A DNA stretch of 64,000 bases from Marinobacterium stanieri (GCF_900155945.1 NZ_FTMN01000012.1:1-64000), one strand, 5' to 3'. Positions 46,775 through 56,423 are shown, numbered from the stretch's first letter. Made by a program: numbers and translations. Notes: generated by a model not told the origin, from the sequence alone.

Positions 46775-47236
46775 TCAGCCTATTTTCAAAACATCCCCCA
46801 ACGGCCTAAACAAAATAGCCTCTTTTCTTTGCTTACTCTCAGGAATAACTATCGAACAATCATCTTCTATAGCAAGAAAATCATCCCAATAGAGAATAAA
46901 GTCTTTCCATTTGACCTTGAATACAATTTTTCTCTTAGCAAAAAAATTAACAAAACCATCTTCTGGCCAATTAACCGAATCTCGAAGAATTTTTGAGACC
47001 GCATAGTTATCATCATCATTGTATGCCTCTAACCAATCCCCAATTCGAACTGAGTCACTTGATATAAGCCAGCAGTCATCGGGCAAGTCAAAGTATGATG
47101 ATGTACCAATATTAATTGCATGATCCCAAGCACTTTCGGCTATCTTTACATCAAGTAAAAAAACCTTGTTTTTCAATGTTTTTTTAAAATAATCAGCATA
47201 GCCAGTTTCTTGAACGCAAATTAATTCCTTAGACAT
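46775..47236 (-). CDS. Putative immunity protein to the Rhs toxin
   Basis: 153-residue cytoplasmic-looking acidic protein with no signal peptide (MSKELICVQETGYADYF...). Aromatic/acidic segments such as DLPDDCWLISSD and KWKDFILYWDDFLAIEDD are typical of single-domain immunity proteins. It starts 9 bases after the rhs stop, where the cognate immunity gene is always found. No family assigned by eye. Confidence 0.65.
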   Translation of the reverse strand: MSKELICVQETGYADYFKKTLKNKVFLLDVKIAESAWDHAINIGTSSYFDLPDDCWLISSDSVRIGDWLEAYNDDDNYAVSKILRDSVNWPEDGFVNFFAKRKIVFKVKWKDFILYWDDFLAIEDDCSIVIPESKQRKEAILFRPLGDVLKIG

Positions 47237-47245
47237 GGTAAGCTC

Positions 47246-47581
47246 TTAATTAGGTTTACTATAGTAAATATGGCCACCAGATCTACCATCTTTCCATTTC
47301 AAATGCTGTAAATCATTACCTGCATCAAGCTCTCTTGAGTTTTGGACATTGTGACTTTCATAACCTTTCTGATAGCCATTATTGGAATAGTTTCTATAGC
47401 GGTTCATATTACCTCTCGCCTCTATTAACAGCGCTTGAGCATCTGTAGCAGATTCAGTTCTCACATTTAGCTTCCCTTTACCTAATCCTCTTATTGCATC
47501 TACAGCCTCTTGCCACTGCTTGGTTCCAGCCTTAACTACGGGCAGGTCTGTTGCATTTTTAACCTTCCCACAACTACCCTG
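47246..47581 (-). other. Variable C-terminal toxin tail of the Rhs protein
   Basis: Codons after the DPLGL motif. GC content falls at this point while the core upstream is GC-rich, the usual mark of toxin-tip exchange. The tail is Lys/Arg-rich with conserved-looking segments DAQALLIEARGNM, GYQKGYESHN and GNDLQHLKWKDGRSGGHIYY; the His, Glu and Lys/Arg residues suggest a nuclease-like active site, but I cannot assign a family. Confidence 0.65.
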
Positions 47582-50500
47582 CAATCCCAACGGGTCAACC
47601 CAGTTAACCGGGTCAGACACATACTGGGATAGCTGCTCGCCACCTACTAAACCAACCGGGTCCTGACTGGTATATTGCCCGCTGCTAGGGTCATAGTAGC
47701 GGTATCGATTGTAGTGCAGGCCGACTTCACTGTCTTCGTACTGACCGAGGAAACGGATGGGGTTATCGATACTTGCGTTCACAACCTTGGCACGGCCAAA
47801 CCCTCGGTACTGAGCTTGCCAGACGACACGCCCTTCAGCGTCGGTCAATTCCTGAGGCGTTCCCAGATGGTCCAGATGGTAATAGTACACCTGGTCAGCT
47901 GAGTTACTGTTTACGCCCGTATTACGCAGCTGTAACAGCGGGCGGTAGCTGTTGGGCTCATGCAGATAAATAACACGTTCATGAGGCGCCGATGCCGCTA
48001 CTGATGTACGTTCACTTTTGTCAGCCAGAGCCTGCCGGTCTTCCTGTAAGAGTACATCACCGCTCCAGAGATAGTCGGTGCGCACATGGCTCTGCAGCCG
48101 ACCGCCTTCAGTCGTGTATTGCCAGCTCTCCTTTTGGCTTCGGCGGCCCAGTGGGTCATATTCATAGCGTATACGTGTACTGCGGTGGGGCGTTTGCTCA
48201 ATAACCTCTATCAGTTCGTTTTTGAGGTTGTATCGATATTGAGTGCTGATAGCACCGCCGCGCCCGCGCAGACGCTGGATGCGGTTGCCGCGGGCATCAT
48301 AGAGGTATCGAGCATCACCCGAGTGCGTTAACCGACCCTGCTGAACCAGGCCCTGGGGCGTTGTCACACCGGGAGACTGCTGTAGACTGCTGTCCTGCGC
48401 TTCTTCCTTTACGCCGATCAGCTGGCCAGCCGGGTCGAACAGGTACTCACCCTGTTGATGACCCGTTTGAGGATGCTGACTATCCCAGGCAACCAGTTGC
48501 TGGCGAACATCATAGTGGTATCGCTGGCGACCACGGGCCAGGTCATCCTGCTCAATCAATTGATCGGACTGGTTGTATCGATACTGCCGAGCCACCACCG
48601 GGGCCTGTGTTGTACGGCCAGCCCGTTGACGTACCAGACGATCCAGTGGGTCATAGTCGTTCAGCAGAGTGAGGTGGCCGCACTGGCGTTGTCGCTCACG
48701 CCCCCACACATCGTATTGGTGACGGCTCAGAATCTGGCCGTCCAGACTCAGCTCACGTAGTTGATGCTGTTCGTTGTGCTCGAAGGCGAGTGTGCGTCCA
48801 TCCGGCAATCGGGTGCTGTGCCTCAGCCCGGATGCGCTATAGGCGTGCTGAATGCAGGTATTGTCCTGCCATTCCTCCAGCAGATCCCCTGCCTTGTTAT
48901 ACCGGTAGGACAAACGTCGATTGCCGTTATCCGCTTCCAGCAAGCGACCGAGGGGGTCATACACAAAAGAGACGTGTTCGGCCGTTTGTTCCAGTGGAGT
49001 GCCATCGTTATCAACAAGCCGGTATAGCGCTTGAGTAACACGGTCCATCGGGTCGCGGGTCAACTCGACCAAGCGGTCTTGATCCTGCCATTCAACCAGC
49101 TGTCCCTTGTCATCATAACGATAACGTTGTTGCCGACCATCGAAACCAGTTTCACCGACTAGGCGTTCGTTCTCATCGTACTCCAGCCGATAAGTTTCAC
49201 CTCGTTCATTAACTAACGCAACAAGGTTGTGGTCGGTGTCGTACTGGTAATTGAAGTGGCTACCGTCCGGGTTGATGCGTCGGTACACCAGGTCGCCAAG
49301 ATATTGCCACTCCAGACGCGTGCCGTCGGCACGTTGGTGGCTCCTTAAATGGCCTTCCGCATTATAACTCCAGTGTTGTTCCTGACCGTCTGATCGCGAA
49401 CTGCTTATGCAGCGCCCCATGCCATCGTAATTGAATCGGGTTTCTACACCGTCACGGTAGTGGCACGACAACAAACCCAGATGATTGTACTCAAAGCGCT
49501 CTTGCCCTCCTTGAGGGTGGATAATGGAGGCTAACTGCTGCGCTGCATTCCACTGATACCGAACCCATTCTCCATGTGCATCCTGAATGGCCTGTACTAA
49601 ACCGGTTTCAGCATCTCTCAAGTAACGTGTATGCCGCCCCTCAGGATCAATGTATTGAACCAGATTACCTTTATCATCACGGCTGAAGAGATGGTCGGCT
49701 CCATCCGCTGTAGTGAGGGTATTGAATTGGTTATAGGGCTGGGGGATATGCTGGTGAATGGTTGCAACCAAGTAACGGTATTCGGTTTGAGCCTGATCCG
49801 GCGCAACGCTCAGGACAAGGCGCCCTAGCTCATCGTGACCATAGGTTGTTTCACCTGAGGGCGTGCGCAGGCTAACAAGCAGGCCATCGGCATCATAGCT
49901 GTAGGTATTTTTGTCACCGTTGGGTTGTATCTCTTTATGAACATACCCCAACTCGTTACCGATATAGGTCATCCAGGTACCGCGCCCGTCCAGGACATCA
50001 GTACGCCGTTCATCCGGGGTGTATGCCAGCTCACGGTAAAAATGGGGAACCTTGTTATCCCCCCCCCAGGTTTTGGTACACCGCGCTGTTAGAGGAGAGG
50101 ATGTTTGATCCCACTGAAACCAGTAACAAAACGCATCTCTGCGCTTTTCTTCCGTAATCAGATGGTTGGTGTAGGCAAAGAATTCAGTTGCTTTTTCTGC
50201 GTCCGTTATCGAGACGAGATCAGACAGGCCGTCTGGAGTTTGTTGGTAGCCATAAGACACCAGCGGATGATCCGCTTCTCCCCCCGCTCCGCGCAGAACG
50301 ACCGAGGTGATGTGCCTGCCGCACGAACTGCGCAGGATATCCAGACAACGCCCTGTGCCATCCTTCATGTGCAGTAATTGCCCGAATTCATTGCGTCTCA
50401 ACGCAATACGATTTCCTTGCAGATCGGTAATGGCATCCAGCATGAAATCAGGCGCTGAATGTTCCGACAGACGGCGTAAAAAATGATAGCTTCGCCCCTC

Positions 50501-51610
50501 GAAATCATCCATTCGATAGCCGTCTTGCACACGGTGCAGAACAAGCTGCTCGGCCCTGTTGAATGCAGGTTTGGATTCCCAAGGCTCAGGGAAGGCTACG
50601 ATGCGACCATCTTGCAGCCGCACACCAACCACTGCTTCCGGCGCACCTTTCAACTCAGAAAGAGCCATGTCATACGGGTGGTGCCAGCCACTGCCAAGCT
50701 CACCCTGGTGTGTTGAGGAGGATAACCATACTCGATGCCATTCAATCGGAATTGGACCTGGCAGAACAAAATCCGTGCGCTCGGTTAGCAAAGCGCCTGT
50801 TACAACATCAACCGGATGCCCGGAAAAGGTCCGGTTACCCAATTTTCCGCCGCTAAGCCCACCCAGCAGACTCCCCGCTAACTTACCGACTTCTCGCCCT
50901 GTTTCCCCAAAAATGCGGTAGCCGATTTCGCCTCCAACTTCTGACCCTGCGGCCGCTCCCACCTCTCCCAGTGCGACGGTACCGGCAAATCTGGTGAGCC
51001 CACACACCCCTTTGGCAATGAATGCAGCGCCACCAAAGCCAAGCAAAGCAACCGACCCTCCCACCGTCATCATCCAGTCAGCTGTAGATGACATCCATTG
51101 CGGGATTTCAGAATCAATTTCAAGATATGTTTCAGCTTCAGCACCGAAGAAAACATCCGGACTGCCTTCAGATATGACAGCTCCGCACTGTATTTTGTCG
51201 CCTTTGCGTGCGGCGGGATAACTCTCAATGAAAACTGTGCCACTACCCTGAGCAATATTCTTTATTTTATTGACATGCTTGCTGCATATGACTTTGTCAA
51301 TGACGGCACGGTTTGATTGGATACCATTTACAAACACCGTACTGGCGCCGGTAATGGTTTTGCCCGTCACATCGCCCTGAATGGTTGCGCCTATAGCCCC
51401 CCCCCTAGAAGCACCTGCGCCAGTTGTCGCCACCCCTGCACCGACGGCAGAAATAACCAATAAAGCTCCACCGCCAGTCGCAACGGTTGCAGCAACAACA
51501 GCAACCCCAACAGCTAAACCAGTAACTGCACCAACGATAAACCCGGAAAGGGCATTTGAATGTTTTATGGGGTCGCCGATCCGTGCGGCAGCCATTGCAG
51601 CAGAACTCAT
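47246..51610 (-). CDS. PAAR-Rhs polymorphic toxin (T6SS effector)
   Basis: 1454 residues. A prePAAR motif (A-A-R10-x-x-D13-x-x-x-H17), TM region 1 (about 22-62), a PAAR domain (about 75-155, with H112, C109 and C142 as likely metal ligands), TM region 2 (about 180-255), RHS N-terminal part starting GHPVDVVTGALL (265), many YD repeats, and a core end with two DPxGL motifs, the second at 1339-1343. After it lies a 111-residue variable tail (1344-1454; 47246-47581) that is more AT-rich and ends GGHIYYSKPN. The tail is of unknown family. The two TM regions predict the need for the EagR chaperone encoded just upstream. Confidence 0.9.
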   Translation of the reverse strand: MSSAAMAAARIGDPIKHSNALSGFIVGAVTGLAVGVAVVAATVATGGGALLVISAVGAGVATTGAGASRGGAIGATIQGDVTGKTITGASTVFVNGIQSNRAVIDKVICSKHVNKIKNIAQGSGTVFIESYPAARKGDKIQCGAVISEGSPDVFFGAEAETYLEIDSEIPQWMSSTADWMMTVGGSVALLGFGGAAFIAKGVCGLTRFAGTVALGEVGAAAGSEVGGEIGYRIFGETGREVGKLAGSLLGGLSGGKLGNRTFSGHPVDVVTGALLTERTDFVLPGPIPIEWHRVWLSSSTHQGELGSGWHHPYDMALSELKGAPEAVVGVRLQDGRIVAFPEPWESKPAFNRAEQLVLHRVQDGYRMDDFEGRSYHFLRRLSEHSAPDFMLDAITDLQGNRIALRRNEFGQLLHMKDGTGRCLDILRSSCGRHITSVVLRGAGGEADHPLVSYGYQQTPDGLSDLVSITDAEKATEFFAYTNHLITEEKRRDAFCYWFQWDQTSSPLTARCTKTWGGDNKVPHFYRELAYTPDERRTDVLDGRGTWMTYIGNELGYVHKEIQPNGDKNTYSYDADGLLVSLRTPSGETTYGHDELGRLVLSVAPDQAQTEYRYLVATIHQHIPQPYNQFNTLTTADGADHLFSRDDKGNLVQYIDPEGRHTRYLRDAETGLVQAIQDAHGEWVRYQWNAAQQLASIIHPQGGQERFEYNHLGLLSCHYRDGVETRFNYDGMGRCISSSRSDGQEQHWSYNAEGHLRSHQRADGTRLEWQYLGDLVYRRINPDGSHFNYQYDTDHNLVALVNERGETYRLEYDENERLVGETGFDGRQQRYRYDDKGQLVEWQDQDRLVELTRDPMDRVTQALYRLVDNDGTPLEQTAEHVSFVYDPLGRLLEADNGNRRLSYRYNKAGDLLEEWQDNTCIQHAYSASGLRHSTRLPDGRTLAFEHNEQHQLRELSLDGQILSRHQYDVWGRERQRQCGHLTLLNDYDPLDRLVRQRAGRTTQAPVVARQYRYNQSDQLIEQDDLARGRQRYHYDVRQQLVAWDSQHPQTGHQQGEYLFDPAGQLIGVKEEAQDSSLQQSPGVTTPQGLVQQGRLTHSGDARYLYDARGNRIQRLRGRGGAISTQYRYNLKNELIEVIEQTPHRSTRIRYEYDPLGRRSQKESWQYTTEGGRLQSHVRTDYLWSGDVLLQEDRQALADKSERTSVAASAPHERVIYLHEPNSYRPLLQLRNTGVNSNSADQVYYYHLDHLGTPQELTDAEGRVVWQAQYRGFGRAKVVNASIDNPIRFLGQYEDSEVGLHYNRYRYYDPSSGQYTSQDPVGLVGGEQLSQYVSDPVNWVDPLGLQGSCGKVKNATDLPVVKAGTKQWQEAVDAIRGLGKGKLNVRTESATDAQALLIEARGNMNRYRNYSNNGYQKGYESHNVQNSRELDAGNDLQHLKWKDGRSGGHIYYSKPN

Positions 51611-51642
51611 TACATATCCCTATGCACTGTCTATCTAGACTA

Positions 51643-52080
51643 TTAATTAATCCAGGAAAAACTGTTTTCAATATTACTAAAAACAGGCAGATGCTTTTCA
51701 AAATCTTCCGCTGCAGCTGTAAAAACCATGCTTACGATTTGATCATTGTCTTGAAGTATGAAAAGCTGCTTTTGCTTCAGCCTTTGATTACTGGCTTTCC
51801 ATGTAAACAAAATTTCTTTTGCAGGCACATTTTTAAATGTAACTTCTTTTTGATATTCTATTTCAAGATCTTCTCCTTTATTCAGGAGCTCTTTCATTTG
51901 CATACTTACAAAAGAGGATAAATCTTTCCCTTCGGGCATTTCCTCTCGCATAACGACTATATTTGGCGCCACCTGGGAGTCTGCAGAAGGCGGCGCACTC
52001 CAAATTTGCATACTTTTATCGACCCATTCAACAGGTACGTCAATGCTGAAACTTCTGGTAAATATTCCCGTTTGCATCAT
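51643..52080 (-). CDS. EagR-type chaperone (DcrB/DUF1795 family)
   Basis: 145 residues with no signal peptide. DUF1795 pattern: SFSIDVPVEWVDKSMQIW, then NIVVMREEMPEGKDLSSFV and a terminal FSNIENSFSWI. Such proteins hold the TM segments of Rhs effectors that carry a prePAAR motif and help load them on VgrG. It lies between vgrG and rhs, the position of every known eagR gene. Confidence 0.85.
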   Translation of the reverse strand: MMQTGIFTRSFSIDVPVEWVDKSMQIWSAPPSADSQVAPNIVVMREEMPEGKDLSSFVSMQMKELLNKGEDLEIEYQKEVTFKNVPAKEILFTWKASNQRLKQKQLFILQDNDQIVSMVFTAAAEDFEKHLPVFSNIENSFSWIN

Positions 52081-52118
52081 AGTTTAAATACCCTCATAAA
52101 ATATTTATGATCTTAGCA

Positions 52119-54122
52119 CTAATTCAAATCGATTTTCTTAGAAGTTACTTGAACATGATCATCACCGGAAATATCAATATTGACGCCTTTAATCACTATA
52201 TTTCCGTTGCTTTCCATTTTAATTAGAGATTTCCCGCAACAGATCTCTATAGTTTCACCAACATTTATCTGCAATGTTTTTCCAACCGTCAGTTGATCAC
52301 TTTCACCAACAGCTGTCAGTCTCGACACCCCGATTAAATTTTCCTGAGCAGCACCAACAGAATTGGTTTCGTTAATGCCAACGCTGTGCACTCGGACCGT
52401 CCCAACAGTTTTGATTTCTGTAAGATTAGTGGTATGAACCCGGTGACTTTTGACTGTTACTGTTTCGTTGTTATCCACAGTCTCCGTGCGATCATGTTTA
52501 ACGTGCACGGTTTCATCGTTGTCGATGGTTTTGGTACGGTCGCGGCCAACCCAATGGGTTTCGTCGTTCTCGACTTCAATGTCCTGGTTTTTCTCGGCAT
52601 GGATAAAGAGTTGTTCTTCACCTTTCTTGTCTTCAAACCGTATCCAGTTGGCATTGGCAGCGCTGCCGCCCTTACTGGAACGGGTTAGAATGCCGCTCTG
52701 TGTCTTATTGGCCGGCAGGCTCCAGGGTGGCATCTGGTCGGCGTTGTATACGCGGCCGGTAATCAATGGTCGGTCAGGATCGCCGTCCATGAAATCGACG
52801 ATCACTTCCTGTCCTATACGCGGCAGAAAAATACCGCCCCAGTTTTTACCGGCCCAGTTGTGGCTTACACGGACCCAGCAGGAGCTGTTTTCGTTGTACT
52901 TGCCATAACGGTCCCAGGGGAACTGGATTTTGACGCGGCCATATTCGTCGGTGTAGATCTCTTCACCCGGTGGGCCTACCACCATGGCATTTTGCGGCCC
53001 CTGCATTTGCGGCCAGCCTGTCAGCAATGGCGGTCGGTACACCGTGCTGGCGGGAATACAATGGAAGCTGTTGCTGTAGGACTTTTCATCTTCATCATTG
53101 ATGGTGTGCGAGTAATCCTGCGCATCGTGCTCGACACCCAGCAAGACATACTCGGCCATCTCTTCAGGCGCGTCGTCATGGCGCTTCAGGGTAAAGCGGT
53201 GGCCACTGGTGAAGGTGCGACAGCCGCTGTGACCATAAACAACATCATGCGCCGCTTCGTCGGCCTCCACTCGCAGGCGGGTAAGGGTGTCACCCAATCC
53301 TTTTTCTTCATACCGGCCGGGGTATTCAAAGTGCTCGTACTTGGTTGTTCCCGGCACTTTCATGCTGGCGGTTTCACCCGTTTGCAGTCGATCACGCGGC
53401 TTTTTGAAGTCATAGTCCCGACGTGCCTGCTTGCCGGTACGGTATAGATAGTTGTGGTGCCAGGCATGGATACTGTGAGCACTTATAGTACCGGCGCGGT
53501 ACTCGACCGCCGCTTCGCCACACTGACCGTAGCCACCCACATGATCGCTCAGCACCAGCACATGCTGACCGGCCTGATGTTCGAAGTAGTAGAAAATACC
53601 TTCCTCTTCAAACAGGCGGGACAGAAACTGGAAGTCTGTTTCTTTATACTGGACACAATATTCACGGACAGGATGTGATCCCACCAGACGAAACTGAAAG
53701 TCGGTAAAACCGTTTTCGCTGAAAATGCTGGAGGCGATTTCCTTGACGGTCTTGAACTGGAACACCTTGCAATCACTGGTCTGCGTCAGAAACCAGAACC
53801 AGGGGACGATGACTGCGGTGTACGCACGCAAGTCCTGCAGATGCCGCCCTTCCTGACGGAAGCTTTTGACGTAACCGTTGATATAGCGATAACTACCCGG
53901 CGTCATAAAACCCAGGTCATCAGCCCGCGTGATACGCACTGTGACGTTTTTGCCCACGATTTCGGCTGGGGCGATGCTCTTACGCAGAGAATAGGCCTCA
54001 ACTTCAAACTCGAACAGGCTTGAAACGGCCTCTTCCCCTTTCAGCCGAGTCATCAACAGCGTATCGGCCCCCAGCGGGGTGTCTATCGCCAGCAGGCGGT
54101 TTTGTTGCGAAAAATTAGCCAT
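52119..54122 (-). CDS. vgrG: T6SS spike protein VgrG (TssI)
   Basis: 667 residues. gp27-like base from the start (MANFSQQNRLLAIDTPLG), a gp5 OB domain with GRVKIQFPWD and SCWVRVSHNWAGKNWGGIFL, and a C-terminal beta-helix of repeated V-x-x-N-E-T strands (about 540-667). No enzymatic extension follows, so it carries cargo through the PAAR protein. The ATG at 54122 starts the conserved sequence; a TTG at 54146 would overlap the upstream gene. Confidence 0.94.
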   Translation of the reverse strand: MANFSQQNRLLAIDTPLGADTLLMTRLKGEEAVSSLFEFEVEAYSLRKSIAPAEIVGKNVTVRITRADDLGFMTPGSYRYINGYVKSFRQEGRHLQDLRAYTAVIVPWFWFLTQTSDCKVFQFKTVKEIASSIFSENGFTDFQFRLVGSHPVREYCVQYKETDFQFLSRLFEEEGIFYYFEHQAGQHVLVLSDHVGGYGQCGEAAVEYRAGTISAHSIHAWHHNYLYRTGKQARRDYDFKKPRDRLQTGETASMKVPGTTKYEHFEYPGRYEEKGLGDTLTRLRVEADEAAHDVVYGHSGCRTFTSGHRFTLKRHDDAPEEMAEYVLLGVEHDAQDYSHTINDEDEKSYSNSFHCIPASTVYRPPLLTGWPQMQGPQNAMVVGPPGEEIYTDEYGRVKIQFPWDRYGKYNENSSCWVRVSHNWAGKNWGGIFLPRIGQEVIVDFMDGDPDRPLITGRVYNADQMPPWSLPANKTQSGILTRSSKGGSAANANWIRFEDKKGEEQLFIHAEKNQDIEVENDETHWVGRDRTKTIDNDETVHVKHDRTETVDNNETVTVKSHRVHTTNLTEIKTVGTVRVHSVGINETNSVGAAQENLIGVSRLTAVGESDQLTVGKTLQINVGETIEICCGKSLIKMESNGNIVIKGVNIDISGDDHVQVTSKKIDLN

Positions 54123-54142
54123 AGACTTCCATGTTCCTTGGT

Positions 54143-54589
54143 TCAAGAGGCGCCGATACAGCGCAATGTCTCGGGTACAGCTTGCCAGGCCTGTGTCTCT
54201 TCATCGAGCTTCAGGTTGAATTCAAAACCGTATTGCCAGGGCGATTCCGGGTCGGATACCTCAAACTGGACACGCACTTGAATCGGTGCCGGATGCTCCT
54301 GCAGCCAGGTTTGCTCAGTGCGAATGCGGCCCGATTCTTCCTCTGCAATTACGCCCAGGTAGTGGCTGAACACGTCGGCCACCGTTGCATCATCCATGCT
54401 TCCCGCATATCGGCAGGATTCAATTGCACGTGTATCCACGGCCTGAAGTGTCAATAAATGCTTGAACAGCTTTCCTGCTGACTGCTCAACACCATCAGCC
54501 CATGTATGCATGGGTGTTAACAGCACGCACGCCGACACGAGCCAGGCCGGTATGTTAAGTCGTAACAAATTTTCCATAAAAGACTGCAT
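54143..54589 (-). CDS. Exported protein; candidate periplasmic immunity to the NlpC/P60-like protein
   Basis: 148 residues from ATG 54589 with a signal peptide (LRLNIPAWLVSACVLLTPMHTWADG). The mature part has two cysteines (CRYAGSM and the final CIGAS) and a beta-rich C terminus (IQVRVQFEVSDPESPWQYG). The longer frame from 54712 was rejected because its first 41 residues lie over the upstream gene and look non-coding. It overlaps the end of the upstream candidate peptidase by 35 bases, suggesting coupled synthesis of toxin and antidote. No family recognised. Confidence 0.65.
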   Translation of the reverse strand: MQSFMENLLRLNIPAWLVSACVLLTPMHTWADGVEQSAGKLFKHLLTLQAVDTRAIESCRYAGSMDDATVADVFSHYLGVIAEEESGRIRTEQTWLQEHPAPIQVRVQFEVSDPESPWQYGFEFNLKLDEETQAWQAVPETLRCIGAS

Positions 54590-55022
54590 ATCCTGTACCT
54601 GAATAATGTCTGGAGAATTGATCCGGCGTCTGTTTAACCACTTTGTCCCGGGAATTGGAGTAGTGATATATGTGCCCATCGCAGAATATTCCGATATGTT
54701 TCCGCGGCACATTACTCATTACTCTTCGTTTCAGGTCCACATTGGTTTTTTTAGTAATAAACGCCAGGCATTTTTTCAGTGCGGCAGGCTTATCAGCCCA
54801 GAGCCCTACCTCAGGGCAGCGTGCAAATACTTCCTGAACGCGAATAGTAGACCCTTCACCCGCAGAATCGGTTTGATTGCCACATTGATAGCCAAATTCA
54901 TAACCAAGTTCATGAGAAACGTAGTGCGCACAATGATTAAGATTGTCTGCTGTCATACCCTGTTCACAATGATCAGAAATATGCGTATCCAATGAATCTT
55001 CCAGTGTTTCTTTTGTAATCAT
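54555..55022 (-). CDS. NlpC/P60-like cysteine peptidase candidate, probable T6SS effector
   Basis: 155 residues without signal peptide. C31 in NHCAHYVSHELG and H109 in RKHIGIFCDGHIYHYSN sit in the order and contexts of the catalytic Cys and His of NlpC/P60 and CHAP enzymes (compare DCSGFV and HVGIY patterns). The family looks familiar as a short conserved protein beside vgrG in several proteobacteria, but its activity is not something I can state. Just upstream of a signal-peptide protein and vgrG, hence an effector/immunity pair is the favoured reading. Confidence 0.65.
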   Translation of the reverse strand: MITKETLEDSLDTHISDHCEQGMTADNLNHCAHYVSHELGYEFGYQCGNQTDSAGEGSTIRVQEVFARCPEVGLWADKPAALKKCLAFITKKTNVDLKRRVMSNVPRKHIGIFCDGHIYHYSNSRDKVVKQTPDQFSRHYSGTGYAVFYGKFVTT

Positions 55023-55081
55023 AGCGCGCTCCTTTATCCCTTAAAAATACATTAAAAAGCATATGATATATAATTTACTGG

Positions 55082-55684
55082 TTACTTTAGACCTAACGAA
55101 TTTGAACAAAAACCAATCTGGTTTCTTATAAAACTATCGATCTCACTTTTTTGATCAAAATTGTCTTGTCTCAACTCATATGCTAGTGAATACCCACTCC
55201 CATCCAATGAAAATAGACATTCATGAACATACTCATACCCCAGGCTACAGCTTCCGTTAATGAGAAAGCCCTGACTAATTTTCTCTGCAAGATTCCAACT
55301 CATTTCGCTTCCATCGACAGAAATTTTGTAAAGCTCTGGCAGTTCAGAATATTTTTCAAAATCACCTTTCACCACTTCCCTATCAAATGGCTTATAAAAA
55401 TGGAGTGAAAGGTTTTCCTTGATAGTCGATGATCCAAACGTCGTCTCATTTATATAATCAGGAATATAAAAGCTAACAACTTCAGCAGGAACTGTAATGG
55501 TAAAATCAATCAAATCATCACTACTATCAAAGTTGATATCAGTTGAAGATAGATTAGATAGTTCTTCAATTACATATTGATCAATGAAGCAATGTCCATT
55601 ATTTTCAAGATCATTCGCTTCTTTACCAACAGCCGTGCTGGACATTATTATTAATGATAAAGCCGCTAGCTCTAAAGCTTTCAT
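55082..55684 (-). CDS. Exported hypothetical protein, AT-rich
   Basis: 200 residues with a signal peptide (MKALELAALSLIIMSSTAVG). Mature domain acidic with four cysteines that could pair (C near 32, then CSLGYEYVHEC and FCSNSLG). No function recognised. It lies between hcp and the NlpC/P60-like gene and has no obvious effector of its own, so it may be an orphan immunity gene or a periplasmic accessory protein. Its base composition is the most AT-rich of the vgrG cluster. Confidence 0.6.
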   Translation of the reverse strand: MKALELAALSLIIMSSTAVGKEANDLENNGHCFIDQYVIEELSNLSSTDINFDSSDDLIDFTITVPAEVVSFYIPDYINETTFGSSTIKENLSLHFYKPFDREVVKGDFEKYSELPELYKISVDGSEMSWNLAEKISQGFLINGSCSLGYEYVHECLFSLDGSGYSLAYELRQDNFDQKSEIDSFIRNQIGFCSNSLGLK

Positions 55685-55870
55685 CTAACATTCCCTTCAA
55701 AACCATCATTTGAATCACCGTCATGACAATAAAGAGCCCCATAGATCTTAAACTCTATCTTATCGAGTGTTTTTTGAATCCGGTTTCCCTTGAGCTAACG
55801 ACAGCCTCTCGCCATATAAAATTGCATATAATGAAGCCATAGCACACCTCCTTGTTATGAAACATCCATA

Positions 55871-55905
55871 TAAAATACCCATGCAGGAGTAACTCCCGCA
55901 TGGGT
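55871..55905 (-). terminator. Rho-independent terminator of hcp
   Basis: Minus-strand ACCCATGC-(13)-GCATGGGT followed by ATTTTATAT, 8 bases after the hcp stop. It explains high monocistronic hcp expression. The rest of the 228-base gap to 55685 shows nothing else I can support. Confidence 0.8.
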
Positions 55906-55912
55906 GTGTCTT

Positions 55913-56389
55913 TTACAGACGGATACCGGTAGCGATATCGTAACCAGCAGGCACACTGCCTTCCGGCTGGTGCTCTTCGTTCCAGCTGGTGTACTTCATC
56001 TCTATCTTCGTGAAGTTCAGAGAAATTGCTTCAACCGGACGGTCACCATTGCTCATCATGTTATAACCGCTGATCAGGGTATTGGTCAGGGTGTATTCCA
56101 TGTACGTTTCGATACCATTAGGCGTGGTCTGAACCAGGTGAATCTGGGCTGTTTTACCCTGACCAACACAGGACTCCGCGAAAAACAGCGGGGAGGTTTT
56201 GTCCATTTTGGTTGTCAGTGTCACTTCGCCCACAACAGCAGTCGACGATTCACGGTCTTTGCCCTGGCCCGGCTTGGTTGTCAGACTACGGTTGACGCTC
56301 CACTCCATGGAGTCACATTCAACCCAGTTTTCATGTCCGGCAGCTGTAACGTCACCGTCAATACCGTCAATTTTCAGATAGATTGCCAT
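55913..56389 (-). CDS. hcp: T6SS inner-tube protein Hcp (TssD)
   Basis: 158 residues. Typical Hcp start MAIYLKIDGIDGDV, then WVECDSMEWSVNR and a beta-barrel ending KIEMKYTSWNEEH. Stacks as hexameric rings in the tube and binds small effectors. Monocistronic, with its own terminator. A short palindrome in the leader is listed separately. Confidence 0.95.
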   Translation of the reverse strand: MAIYLKIDGIDGDVTAAGHENWVECDSMEWSVNRSLTTKPGQGKDRESSTAVVGEVTLTTKMDKTSPLFFAESCVGQGKTAQIHLVQTTPNGIETYMEYTLTNTLISGYNMMSNGDRPVEAISLNFTKIEMKYTSWNEEHQPEGSVPAGYDIATGIRL

Positions 56390-56423
56390 ACGTTTTACAC
56401 ATCCTTATTAAAACAAATTAATA

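Noticed and set aside
54590-54712. Upstream extension of the exported protein ahead of vgrG
   Set aside because: The extra 41 residues overlap the NlpC/P60-like gene and would bury the signal peptide inside the protein.
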